A stretch of 64,000 nt of DNA. Origin: Mangrovibacterium sp041596335 (GTDB taxonomy: Bacteria > Bacteroidota > Bacteroidia > Bacteroidales > Prolixibacteraceae). A model generated the notes under the pieces. The model did no database searches, had not been told where the DNA came from, and saw nothing but the letters and a program-made list of their open reading frames with translations. The DNA lies in the NCBI RefSeq assembly GCF_041596335.1, contig NZ_JBFHIT010000012.1, positions 24,290 through 88,289 of the forward strand, written 5' to 3'. Positions 6,882 through 15,686 of the stretch are shown here, piece after piece; positions within the stretch are counted from its first letter, which is position 1, and each line of letters begins with the position of its first letter. The translations under genes were made by a program, and so were the position numbers.

Positions 6882-8273
6882 TTATTTCAGATAACTTGTT
6901 ACAGCGCTATTTCGTGAGGTAACATGGCTTTTTAAAGTTGAAACTCCCGAGTCGAAATATGAATCGCTGTAAATAAATGTGTACCCCGACTCCTCTGCAT
7001 AGGCATATTCTTTTAGTAAATCGTAATAAGTAGAATAGGTGCTAATCATGTCGGCCGGTATAAATACTTCGTCGATAAACTGTTGCAAGTAGCCTTCGTA
7101 TATTGCTTCGTATTCCGGCTGGGCAATCAGATATTTAATTAATGGCCAGCTACTACTTACACTACTCATGCTAAAGGGTAAGGCTCCACTTTGTTTCCCG
7201 CTTTGGAATGCTTCGTTGTTGTCCCAAGGAATCCAGGTAAGCAATCCATCGTCAGGATTGCTGTATAGATAATAATTATGGGTCATGTTTCCATAGGTAT
7301 CCCAATTCTGAATGACAGTATTTGCTGCCAGCCATTTCAAAAAGCCATCAACATTAAACACGCTTTCCAGGTTAGTTTTCCATGCTTCAACGTCGCTGGT
7401 TCTTTCAGAACTGTTTATGATCGTATAAAGCGATTTTACATCGGAATAATTGGCCGAGTCTTCGTTTGTTTTTAAATAGAATTCGTCGGTATCGTAGGTT
7501 CCACTGGCAAATGAAGCCGCGTCGCCATCGGGTTTATACAGGTTGCCGGTGCTATTGGCAAATTGTGTATCAATAACTGTGTCGTCAACCTCTTCAACCA
7601 ATGCGTAAACACCATAATATTGAGTGGTGCTTCCATTATTTACATATACCACACAAAAAGCAGTTTGCGATGCTGCCAATCCAAATTGACGGAAAAGATC
7701 GGCACCCACTTTTTCGCGCATCAATGAATAATCAAGGTAGTTATTGTTCAGATTCAACTGTTTGAATCCATAAAAGCGTTGATTTTTAATGGCCGGGTAT
7801 TCGTCTTCAAATTCATCAAAATCGAGTTTGAATGAATATTTTTTAATTCCGGAATTATAAGTGGATTTAAGGCTCGAATTTCCTTTGTACCGTACGCCAA
7901 CATGGTACCATTCAGTATCGTTGAAAGTTACAGAGCACTCATAAAAGTTCGGATCAGAAGATAAATCGGCGCCACTGCTGGTGCTGGATTTTATAACCGA
8001 CGACAAATTAGACTGCATTGAAGACCAGTTGCTGCTGCTAATTTTAATGTCAATGCGCAATACTTCCGATTGGTTGAAAACTATTGAGTAGTTCGGTTCT
8101 GTATCGGAGCCATGCGTAGCTTCTGTCCAGTCGCTATAGTCAGCGGTATCAACAACTTCAACAACTTCAGTGTCATCCCCGTCGTCCGGTTCAGTAGTCT
8201 CTAAATTGTCTTCTCTGCAAGCTGAAAAGGCAAGCAGTAAAAAAGCGAATAGTGTTAGATAGTATAGTTTCAT
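6882..8273 (-). CDS. CotH kinase family lipoprotein
   Basis: 463 residues. A lipoprotein signal peptide (FSAC, Cys about 19) and an acidic linker precede a CotH domain: GVRYKGNSSLKSTYNS with YSFKLDFDEF, then NLNNNYLDYSLMREKV, and near the C-terminus IQNWDTYGNMTHNYYLY...WIPWDNNEAF. The conserved acidic motif matches CotH-type atypical protein kinases, shown in Bacillus to phosphorylate spore coat proteins. Here it would act at the outer or periplasmic face; its substrates are unknown. It is fourth in the operon that begins with the VTC-domain gene. Confidence 0.88.
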   Translation of the reverse strand: MKLYYLTLFAFLLLAFSACREDNLETTEPDDGDDTEVVEVVDTADYSDWTEATHGSDTEPNYSIVFNQSEVLRIDIKISSSNWSSMQSNLSSVIKSSTSSGADLSSDPNFYECSVTFNDTEWYHVGVRYKGNSSLKSTYNSGIKKYSFKLDFDEFEDEYPAIKNQRFYGFKQLNLNNNYLDYSLMREKVGADLFRQFGLAASQTAFCVVYVNNGSTTQYYGVYALVEEVDDTVIDTQFANSTGNLYKPDGDAASFASGTYDTDEFYLKTNEDSANYSDVKSLYTIINSSERTSDVEAWKTNLESVFNVDGFLKWLAANTVIQNWDTYGNMTHNYYLYSNPDDGLLTWIPWDNNEAFQSGKQSGALPFSMSSVSSSWPLIKYLIAQPEYEAIYEGYLQQFIDEVFIPADMISTYSTYYDLLKEYAYAEESGYTFIYSDSYFDSGVSTLKSHVTSRNSAVTSYLK

Positions 8274-8285
8274 GATAAAAAATGG

Positions 8286-8948
8286 TTAGAATTTAACTTT
8301 ATACCCAAGGCTAAAAATATGTCGGTTTAAATAGTCGGTTTTAAAGTAATCGAGTTTGTAATCTACGCCCAGGTAGTTGTTTTTAAATAGTTTATAGTCA
8401 GCACCAACCATGTAGCGCATTTTGTATAGTCCGTCGCCATCGAGTTGTTGGAATGCTTCGATACCAACTGACGGCGTAATTTTGCTTTTACTGATATTAT
8501 AGCTTACCGAAGCTTTGTATCGCAGAAATTTTTCGTTGGTGTTTTCATCGTCACTATCGTTGGTGTAACGAATACGAATTGATGGCTCAAACCGATCGAA
8601 CTCTTTTTTAACCGTTGCACTTAAAGAAAAACGGTTTAAATATTCGGTGTCTTTTTCATCGCGCAAGTTGGCTTCAATGCGATAGGCAGCACCTACCGAA
8701 AGGAATTTAACGAGCTTGTATGTTGCTTCACCTTCAAAAAGGTATTTGTCGGCCGAAAAATCGTTGTAGAGGCGAATTTCAGGTGCAATACTTAGCTTCA
8801 ACTTCTTTACCGGTTCGAAACTAACCTCTGCTGAAACACGGGTTTGTACTTCGTTTTCTACGTCTTGTGCAGTTGCAGACGCCTGACCGATTAGCAGAAT
8901 GATTAACGTAAAGAAGAGAGCTTTAGCTGTTGAAATTGTTGTTTTCAT
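8286..8948 (-). CDS. DUF2490 outer-membrane beta-barrel protein
   Basis: 220 residues with a signal peptide (ends ASATAQ) and alternating hydrophobic strands: VSAEVSFEPVKKLKLSIAPEIRLYND, then a series of ..RYxxSVSYNISKSKITPSVGIE.. strands, ending with an aromatic-terminal strand (FSLGYKVKF) typical of outer-membrane proteins. It matches the DUF2490 pattern. It lies between the DUF4956 and CotH genes with short spacers (27 and 12 bp). A porin or anchor role is inference. Confidence 0.75.
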   Translation of the reverse strand: MKTTISTAKALFFTLIILLIGQASATAQDVENEVQTRVSAEVSFEPVKKLKLSIAPEIRLYNDFSADKYLFEGEATYKLVKFLSVGAAYRIEANLRDEKDTEYLNRFSLSATVKKEFDRFEPSIRIRYTNDSDDENTNEKFLRYKASVSYNISKSKITPSVGIEAFQQLDGDGLYKMRYMVGADYKLFKNNYLGVDYKLDYFKTDYLNRHIFSLGYKVKF

Positions 8949-8975
8949 TCGAGATTGATGTTTGTGGTTCGATTG

Positions 8976-9680
8976 TTATTGTTCTTTCCCGTTAATGTTG
9001 AAGTAAAGAACGATGTAGGCGACATCCTTCAAAAAGTCAATTTTTTGAATCTCATACCGTTTAATATTGATGCCGGTGCGTAGTTTCAGGTCTTCTAGAA
9101 GCTTGTCCTTGTTTTTCTCATTAATGTTTTCAATCCGTTCATAGATTAATTGGATTGATCCTTCCTGTTTTAGTTGCAAGCGTTTTTCGAGAATCCACAG
9201 ACCAAAAATGATGACCGAGTTGGTAAACACTAATTCAGCATAGCTTACTTTTTTATTGGCCAGAGCATTGATAACCGATATTCCGATAACAATAAACAGG
9301 TAAGTCATTTCCTTAATCGGAATGGCATCCGTTCGATATCGGATAATGCCAAATATGGCAAAAAGACCAAGAGCAAAACCAAGTTCCAGTTTCACATTGT
9401 TCAACAGAAAGCAAAGTAGAAAAACGATAACGCCAATCGCTAAAAAGCTAAAGTAGAAGTCTTTGCGTTTGCTGTATTTGCCGTACATAAAATGCACCAC
9501 CGCAAAAATCAATATCGTATTTAGGACTAAGCGAACCAGAAGTTCGTTGAAATCGGCGGTATTGATGAGTTTTATTCCGAGAAATCGGAGGTTTTCCTCC
9601 CAGTCTGTAACTGGCGCGATAATCGGACTGGCGATATTTAAACTATCAACTGCATTTGTTAAAATGGACATTAACTGCAT
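8976..9680 (-). CDS. DUF4956 membrane protein
   Basis: 234 residues with about four membrane segments (about 50-68, 74-92, 98-112, 127-158) and a basic cytoplasmic C-terminal domain. The conserved GLFAIFGIIRYRTDAIPIKEMTYLF segment is the DUF4956 hallmark. The gene starts 3 bp after the VTC-domain stop, so the pair is probably translationally coupled. DUF4956 nearly always neighbours VTC and CotH genes, and a role as the membrane partner of the VTC enzyme is inferred from this. An alternative start three codons in is possible. Confidence 0.85.
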   Translation of the reverse strand: MQLMSILTNAVDSLNIASPIIAPVTDWEENLRFLGIKLINTADFNELLVRLVLNTILIFAVVHFMYGKYSKRKDFYFSFLAIGVIVFLLCFLLNNVKLELGFALGLFAIFGIIRYRTDAIPIKEMTYLFIVIGISVINALANKKVSYAELVFTNSVIIFGLWILEKRLQLKQEGSIQLIYERIENINEKNKDKLLEDLKLRTGINIKRYEIQKIDFLKDVAYIVLYFNINGKEQ

Positions 9681-9683
9681 AAA

Positions 9684-10466
9684 TTATGAATTTTGGTGGT
9701 ATAGATTAAGATTCTTTTGAGTTGCTTTTTCAAGTCTTCTGATTTTTCCCTTAAACGCGTTGCGCTTTATTTGGGCGTCAGTAACTACACGGCCGATACA
9801 ATATTTACTGAATCCTCCGATTCTAATTCGCTTTTCGAATAAAGCACTTGCTATTGGTGAGCCATTGCTATTGCCTTCCGATTTAATTTCTACGATGGCG
9901 ATCTTGTCCAACCGGCAGGTTTTGTTTTTACTCTCGAATTCCAGATTTAGATCAATGGTACAACGCTCGTTATAGTTTTTGCTAACGAGTGTCAATCGTG
10001 TAAAACGATTCGATAGCACCGGACTAAGTTCATTCGGATCGTGAGGGATTTGTTTTATCAGGAATTCATTTTCACGCGTGGTGAAATGTGGATTGTCATA
10101 TTCTGTCCGGATTCGTTCCTTTATAGTTCTGCCTTTGTTGGTTTTCTGTTTCACCTCAAGAAAGCTTATTCCTGATGAGACATAGCTTCGACGTCGCACT
10201 TTGTATCGGTTTAGCTTACCATTGTGATGTTGCGTATACATCCCATTGTTCTGGGTGTCGAAGTATGTTGTTGAATAAGGCAGTAGCTTTTGTCCGTCGA
10301 TTTCCAATACGAAATAATCGTCACGTATTTCTTCCAGCAAATCAGCTAACTGGCTAACATGGAACCAATATTTAGTGTCGGTACGATCCATCAATTTGAC
10401 ATCTTTCATGTCCTCCAATTGAATGGGCTCAAATAAATTTGATTTCTTGACAATGACGTTATGCAT
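9684..10466 (-). CDS. VTC-domain polyphosphate polymerase-like protein
   Basis: 260 residues. VTC-domain features are RTDTKYWFH near residue 28-36, KVRRRSY and EVKQKTNKGRTIKERI (basic tunnel residues), RFTRLTLVSK, DLNLEF, VEIKSEG and the terminal FSKYCIG. In yeast Vtc4 the same tunnel of Arg/Lys plus a metal-binding Glu polymerises phosphate from ATP. Bacterial VTC proteins beside DUF4956 and CotH are mostly uncharacterised, so polyphosphate synthesis is likely but unproven here. It is the first gene of the operon, with promoter E 38 bp upstream. Confidence 0.85.
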   Translation of the reverse strand: MHNVIVKKSNLFEPIQLEDMKDVKLMDRTDTKYWFHVSQLADLLEEIRDDYFVLEIDGQKLLPYSTTYFDTQNNGMYTQHHNGKLNRYKVRRRSYVSSGISFLEVKQKTNKGRTIKERIRTEYDNPHFTTRENEFLIKQIPHDPNELSPVLSNRFTRLTLVSKNYNERCTIDLNLEFESKNKTCRLDKIAIVEIKSEGNSNGSPIASALFEKRIRIGGFSKYCIGRVVTDAQIKRNAFKGKIRRLEKATQKNLNLYHQNS

Positions 10467-10503
10467 TTCTCATGATATTAGATTGTCCTACTGGATTTTT
10501 GTG

Positions 10504-10570
10504 TGAAGATAGTTTCTAAAGGCAAAACAGGAAAAATAATTCAACCAATCGGGGATTTCTTTCAATGAAA
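10504..10570 (-). promoter_or_regulatory. LytTR-like promoter E (VTC-CotH operon)
   Basis: Minus-strand repeats TTTCATTGA (10570-10562) and ATTGGTTGA (10549-10541), 21-bp period. The position of the -7 element (10511-10504) reads TATCTTCA, 37 nt past the second repeat as in the other four copies. The predicted leader of the VTC gene is about 31 nt. Confidence 0.75.
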
Positions 10571-10608
10571 ATGTGACAATTCAGTTAATATTTAATTAAA
10601 AACCATAC

Positions 10609-10646
10609 AAAAAAAAGAGTAGATCATCATGGTGATCTACTCTTTT
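10609..10646 (-). terminator. Intrinsic terminator
   Basis: A perfect 14-bp stem (AAAAGAGTAGATCA / TGATCTACTCTTTT) with a 6-nt loop and a T8 run on the minus side. It ends the transcript of the 10666-12447 gene 20 bp after its stop. Confidence 0.85.
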
Positions 10647-10665
10647 CAATAGTTGAAGGCTCTTA

Positions 10666-12447
10666 TTATATGTTAAATGCCTCGATTTTTTTGTTGACGT
10701 TTTCTAGTTCAACCATCACATCCTTTTTCATTTCGTGAAGTTTGTGATCGTATTTGGTGAAAAGCTCCTTGTAGTAACTAATACCATCTTGCATGTTTTT
10801 ACGGAACGTGCGGTAATAGGCTGCTTGCTTCTCGTCTTTAGCATGGCGAACTTCTTCAATCTTATTTTCAAGATAGTCAACATACATACGCAGTTCTTTC
10901 ACGAACAGGTTTGGACGTTTTGCATCCTGCAATAGGTTTATTTTCCCGTAAATGTGATCAACCATTTCTTTTAAACTGGCAATTTTAGTGAAATATGCCA
11001 AGTTGGGGCCCGGGCAAATACTTACACCGCGGCGAGGGCTGTCGGGAGTGACTTCATTGGCCAGATAAGTCGAGTTGCTCAAGCCTTCACACAAACATTC
11101 TTTTTCGGCTAATTTGTCTATTTGCAGCTTCTTGCAGTTTTCATCGATATCCATCGCTTCAATTTCGGCAATTTTAGTTGCCTGGTACCGGCGAGATGCA
11201 GTACAAATTGGTTGTTCGGTGAATTCGGTGTTGAAAACCAGAAATCGTTTTGTACATGGGAATCCAACTTTACCTTCTTTCCGAATGTGCTCGATGGCTT
11301 TTTGCTGGCTGGTTCCACGTACATTATTGAAATGAACTCCCAGCGGTGAAGCGTCACTTAGGTAGAATTCATTTTCGCCCGAGTTACGCAGGAGCTCCAA
11401 ACTGTATTTGTCGATATGGCAGGCTTCGGGAACGAGCATGAATGGGCTTCCCCAGCCAATCGCATCCAGTTGATATTCTTCGAGCAGGAAGTTGTGTTCT
11501 TCGTTTGTGCCAACACCACCTTGAGCTGTAATTTTCAATTCGGGAGCCTTTTCCAGTTGGCTTTTGCCTTTCTCCTCCAAGCCTTTTTGCAAAACATCGA
11601 AAACAGCCGTTGCCAGTTCCTGACGTTTGTCCCGAAATTCTTCGAGAATAGGTCCCAGCAAATAGCCCTGTGTTGCAAAAGCGTGACCACCACAGTTAAG
11701 GCCCGATTCAATCCGGTATTCCGACACCCAAATTCCTTTTTTAGCCAGAAATCGTCCTTGAATGAGTGCTGAACGGTAATCGCTAACTTTTAGGGTTACT
11801 TTCTTTTTAAACTCACCTTCAGCGTTTGGATAAAAGTCCTCGAAATTCTCGATATAGCTGTATAGGCGTGGATTCATGCCGGCTGACAATACCACCGATG
11901 AGTTTAGTGTGCTGTTGGCAAAGCCGCGCAAAGCCGCATGAGCATCGTTATACTCCGATGGAAGTGCTTCGCCACCACTGTAATTCACCTTGTCCAGTTT
12001 GGTCATGATGTTCACATCGATTGCACCTTTCGTGAGGTTTCTCTGCAACCAGGCTTTTACATCGGGCATACTTTTGCTTTGCACCATCTGGTTAAACTTT
12101 TCCTTAATGCTTTTTGCATCAGGTAGTAAGTCGAAGTATTTTTCCAGTTCGCTACTTTTTTGGTGGAAGTTATTCACCAGCTCATCGTATTTATCGCTAA
12201 CCAGTTTGTCAACCAGATTCAGGTATGCTGTGATGCGTTTGGCGCGAAAGTCTTCTGCCTTGGTTGAAATCTCGTTAAATGGCAGGTCGAATTTTTTACT
12301 GTAAAACTCCCGCATTTTTTCCATCAGGAAGTCATCAACAATAGAAACTACAGATGAGATGCCCAAATGAGCGACCTTTACCGGAGTGTCAATCGTATAT
12401 CCCAGTCCCATAACCGGGATATGAAAAGAGTGTGCTTTCAAATTCAT
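10666..12447 (-). CDS. Unrecognised conserved-looking protein, 593 aa
   Basis: I do not recognise the family with confidence. The ATG at 12447 is preferred over 12468 because MNLKAHSFHIPVMGLGYTID reads as a natural start. There is no signal peptide or membrane segment, so it is cytoplasmic. The middle has ITAQGGVGTNEEH then LDAIGWGSPFML, which resembles the glycine-rich phosphate-binding and terminal strands of FMN-binding TIM barrels (nitronate monooxygenase or glutamate-synthase type); this is a weak inference. Cysteines cluster at ECLCEG and SICPGP in the C-terminal third. The last 90 residues look coiled-coil and charged. It is a single-gene unit with its own terminator and a -7 element (TATCTTTG) upstream. 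Confidence 0.75.
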   Translation of the reverse strand: MNLKAHSFHIPVMGLGYTIDTPVKVAHLGISSVVSIVDDFLMEKMREFYSKKFDLPFNEISTKAEDFRAKRITAYLNLVDKLVSDKYDELVNNFHQKSSELEKYFDLLPDAKSIKEKFNQMVQSKSMPDVKAWLQRNLTKGAIDVNIMTKLDKVNYSGGEALPSEYNDAHAALRGFANSTLNSSVVLSAGMNPRLYSYIENFEDFYPNAEGEFKKKVTLKVSDYRSALIQGRFLAKKGIWVSEYRIESGLNCGGHAFATQGYLLGPILEEFRDKRQELATAVFDVLQKGLEEKGKSQLEKAPELKITAQGGVGTNEEHNFLLEEYQLDAIGWGSPFMLVPEACHIDKYSLELLRNSGENEFYLSDASPLGVHFNNVRGTSQQKAIEHIRKEGKVGFPCTKRFLVFNTEFTEQPICTASRRYQATKIAEIEAMDIDENCKKLQIDKLAEKECLCEGLSNSTYLANEVTPDSPRRGVSICPGPNLAYFTKIASLKEMVDHIYGKINLLQDAKRPNLFVKELRMYVDYLENKIEEVRHAKDEKQAAYYRTFRKNMQDGISYYKELFTKYDHKLHEMKKDVMVELENVNKKIEAFNI

Positions 12448-12529
12448 TCGTTTCAATTTTAGAATCAAGTGGATAAAGCGTTGTGAAATAAGGTTTCAAG
12501 CTTTTATAGAATATCAACTTAATAGTGAA

Positions 12530-12537
12530 CAAAGATA
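12530..12537 (-). promoter_or_regulatory. -7 promoter element (593-aa gene)
   Basis: Minus-strand TATCTTTG matches TAnnTTTG, about 83 bp upstream of the start at 12447. I see no good -33 partner, so support is limited. Confidence 0.4.
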
Positions 12538-12727
12538 TCGAAATTTTAAGGAACACTGCTTTTAATTGGTCTAAATTGGCTGAAAGGACTGGGCTAGATA
12601 GGGTCTATCGGTTCGAAATAGTCGGGACAAGACGTTTTGGCCCCTCTTTTCGCGGGACAACCCAATTCACATCACAAATACATTCAGACACACAGATGAT
12701 TGCTCTGTTTCTTTTTTTACGATCGAT

Positions 12728-15526
12728 CTAGAGTTTCTCAATCAATGCTTGTCCGGTGAATGAATTGGATGCTTTTGCCAGTTGTTCCGGTGTTCCTTCG
12801 AATACGATTTTTCCTCCGTTTTTACCTCCTTCAGGTCCCAAATCGATCACCCAATCGGCTGATTTAATCACATCCAAATTGTGTTCGATAATGATGATGC
12901 TGTGCCCTCTGGCAATTAGTGCATTAAAAGACACCAGCAAAATATTGATGTCATGGAAATGTAGACCGGTAGTGGGTTCGTCGAAAATAAAAAGGGTAGG
13001 GCTATCCTTTTCCTTCGCCAGAAAAGCTGCTAGCTTAACCCGTTGACTTTCACCTCCGGATAGGGTTGAGGAGCTTTGTCCAAGTTTTACATATCCCAGC
13101 CCAACATCCTGAAGTGGTTGTAACTTATGCGCAATCTTCTTTTCCGTGGAGCCTTTACCGGCAGCGAAAAATTCGATGGCTTCGTTAATGGTCATCTCCA
13201 ATACATCGAAAATGTTTTTGCCCCGGTATTGTACTTCCAAAATCTCATCTTTAAAACGTTTACCGTTGCAACTTTCGCAAACCAGATGAACGTCGGCCAT
13301 AAACTGCATTTCGACATTTATCTCGCCTTCACCCTGGCATTCTTCACAGCGCCCGCCATCAACATTAAACGAGAAGTGAGCCGGCTTGAAACCTTGGTAC
13401 TTCGAGGCTTGAAGTTCCGAATATAATTTTCGGATTTCATCGTAGGCCTTGAGGTAGGTAACAGGGTTCGATCGTGATGATTTTCCGATTGGATTCTGAT
13501 CCACAAACTCGATGCCGGTGAGCCGTTTGAAATCACCTTTAATCGCGTCGTGCTGTCCTGTTTTGTCGGAAACTGTTCCGAATATTTTGGCTAACCCTGG
13601 ATAGAGGATCTTACTTACCAGAGTTGATTTTCCGGATCCGCTCACTCCGGTAACTGCTGTCATTGTGTTGAGTGGGAACTTGACGGTAATATTCTGAAGG
13701 TTGTTTTCCCGAGCACCAATTACTTCAATAAAATCGTTCCACTTTCGCCTGATTTTTGGGGTTTCAATTCGTTTGCGTCCGGTTAAGTAATCAGCAGTCA
13801 AACTGTTTTTAGCTTCAAGTAAAGCTTTGTGATCTCCCTGAAAAACCAGTTCGCCACCGTGTGTGCCAGCCATTGGGCCAATGTCGATGATTTGGTCTGC
13901 TGCACGGATTATTTCTTCGTCATGTTCAACAACCAAAACGGTATTCCCAATTTTTTTCAGCTTTTGTAAAACATCGATCAACCGTTCGGTGTCTTTGGGA
14001 TGAAGACCAATGCTTGGCTCATCTAAAATATATAGTGAGCCAACGAGGCTGGAGCCAAGTGAAGTCGCCAGATTTATTCGCTGCGATTCGCCTCCTGACA
14101 GAGTAGACGACAAGCGGTTTAGAGTGAGGTAGCCTAGTCCGACATCGCACAGGAAATTTAAACGACTGGTAATTTCAATTAGAATACGTTTGGCAACGTT
14201 CCGTTCATGTTCGCTTAGTTGAATGTTCTTAAAAAACTCCTGTAACTCATTTACCGGAATCAAAACCAGATCCTGAATGGCAGTTCCGGACACCTTAACA
14301 TAGCTTGCTGTTTTTTTCAGCCTGGTGCCTTTGCATTCCGGACAGGTTGTTTTTCCGCGATAACGGGCCAGCATAACGCGATACTGTATTTTATAACTGT
14401 TGCTTTCCAGCATCTTGAAAAAGTCATTCAGACCTTCGAAATATTTGTTGCCCTTCCATAACAACTCCTGTTGTTCCTGAGATAATTCGTAGTAGGGTTT
14501 GTGGATGGGGAAGTTGAATTTGTCAGCCGCCTGAATGAGTGCTTCCTTATAGGCTTTCATGCTTTCACCTTTCCAGCATGCAACTGCTTCCTGATAAATC
14601 GATAGCGCTTTGTTTGGAATGACTAAATCTTCATCAATGCCAATTACTTTGCCGTACCCTTCGCAGGCAGGACAGGCTCCTATCGGGTTGTTGAAGCTGA
14701 ACATGTGTTCTGTGGGCTCTTCAAATTCAATTCCATCGGCCTCAAACAAATTCGAAAAGTGTTGCTCTAAAGTGCCATTTTCGGTGTACACTTTCACGAT
14801 ACACTCACCGTGTCCTTCAAAAAAGGCTGTTTGAGCTGAATCGGCCATTCGGCTTACATTGTCATCGTCACGACTTGCCTGCAAACGGTCGATTACGAGG
14901 TTGCAGTCATCCGAACAAACGGAGCTTTTTTCTTTTTTTAATAGCTCATCAATCCGTTCAATTCCATTCGCTGTTTCAATACGCGAAAATCCCTGTTGAA
15001 GCAGTAATTCAGCTTCTTCCATTATGGAACGACCATTCTTCGGTCGGAGCGGAGCGCAAACCAACATCCGTGTTTCTTCCGCAAATGAACACATAAAGTC
15101 AACCACATCTCCAACTTGATGCCGTTTAACCTCGGTGTTTGAAACGGGTGAGATGGTCTTGCCGATTCGGGCATACAGTAACTTCAGGTAGTCGTATATT
15201 TCGGTTGAGGTTCCTACAGTCGAACGGGGATTTCTGGAATTGACTTTCTGCTCAATTGCAATAGCCGGAGGTATGCCTTTTATAAAATCAACCTCAGGTT
15301 TATTAATGCGCCCTAAAAACTGCCGCGCATAGGATGACAAACTTTCAACGTAGCGGCGTTGCCCTTCGGCATACAACGTGTCAAAAGCTAATGATGATTT
15401 TCCAGAGCCTGACAGGCCCGTGACCACTATGAATTTGTTTCTCGGAATTTGTAGCTCTACATTTTTTAGGTTGTGGACACGAGCTCCTTTTATGTGTATA
15501 TTTTGCGCCTTTTTGCTGTCTGTCAT
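12728..15526 (-). CDS. uvrA: Excinuclease ABC subunit UvrA
   Basis: 932 residues, the damage-recognition ATPase of nucleotide excision repair. It has two ABC modules: Walker A GLSGSGKSS near residue 35 and GVSGSGKST near 630, and ABC signatures TLSGGESQR in both halves. The C-terminal zinc finger is complete (CEEC...CESC at about 725-750). The first zinc finger is not: the usual CPxC before the FSFNNPxGACPAC motif is replaced by acidic residues (FEADGIEFEEPTEH), leaving only one Cys pair. A second CPEC occurs in KTTCPECKGTRL. It acts with UvrB and UvrC, which are not in the window. A single gene, divergent from the sigma factor. Confidence 0.96.
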   Translation of the reverse strand: MTDSKKAQNIHIKGARVHNLKNVELQIPRNKFIVVTGLSGSGKSSLAFDTLYAEGQRRYVESLSSYARQFLGRINKPEVDFIKGIPPAIAIEQKVNSRNPRSTVGTSTEIYDYLKLLYARIGKTISPVSNTEVKRHQVGDVVDFMCSFAEETRMLVCAPLRPKNGRSIMEEAELLLQQGFSRIETANGIERIDELLKKEKSSVCSDDCNLVIDRLQASRDDDNVSRMADSAQTAFFEGHGECIVKVYTENGTLEQHFSNLFEADGIEFEEPTEHMFSFNNPIGACPACEGYGKVIGIDEDLVIPNKALSIYQEAVACWKGESMKAYKEALIQAADKFNFPIHKPYYELSQEQQELLWKGNKYFEGLNDFFKMLESNSYKIQYRVMLARYRGKTTCPECKGTRLKKTASYVKVSGTAIQDLVLIPVNELQEFFKNIQLSEHERNVAKRILIEITSRLNFLCDVGLGYLTLNRLSSTLSGGESQRINLATSLGSSLVGSLYILDEPSIGLHPKDTERLIDVLQKLKKIGNTVLVVEHDEEIIRAADQIIDIGPMAGTHGGELVFQGDHKALLEAKNSLTADYLTGRKRIETPKIRRKWNDFIEVIGARENNLQNITVKFPLNTMTAVTGVSGSGKSTLVSKILYPGLAKIFGTVSDKTGQHDAIKGDFKRLTGIEFVDQNPIGKSSRSNPVTYLKAYDEIRKLYSELQASKYQGFKPAHFSFNVDGGRCEECQGEGEINVEMQFMADVHLVCESCNGKRFKDEILEVQYRGKNIFDVLEMTINEAIEFFAAGKGSTEKKIAHKLQPLQDVGLGYVKLGQSSSTLSGGESQRVKLAAFLAKEKDSPTLFIFDEPTTGLHFHDINILLVSFNALIARGHSIIIIEHNLDVIKSADWVIDLGPEGGKNGGKIVFEGTPEQLAKASNSFTGQALIEKL

Positions 15527-15686
15527 TCTGATAGCTTAATTTTTGTTTACAAATAATTTGCTTTTTTAACAAAAAACAAAGAATTTTACCGAGTGCAAAT
15601 TTAAGAAATACTTTAACTCACCTTTTAAACGGATTGCCTATTGATGAATTTTACTTTGTATTAACCAAGTATTAAAATAGAAAGTA

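Noticed and set aside
12610..12619. GGTTCGAAAT, resembling a tRNA T-loop
   Set aside because: No acceptor, D-arm or anticodon stem can be built around it.
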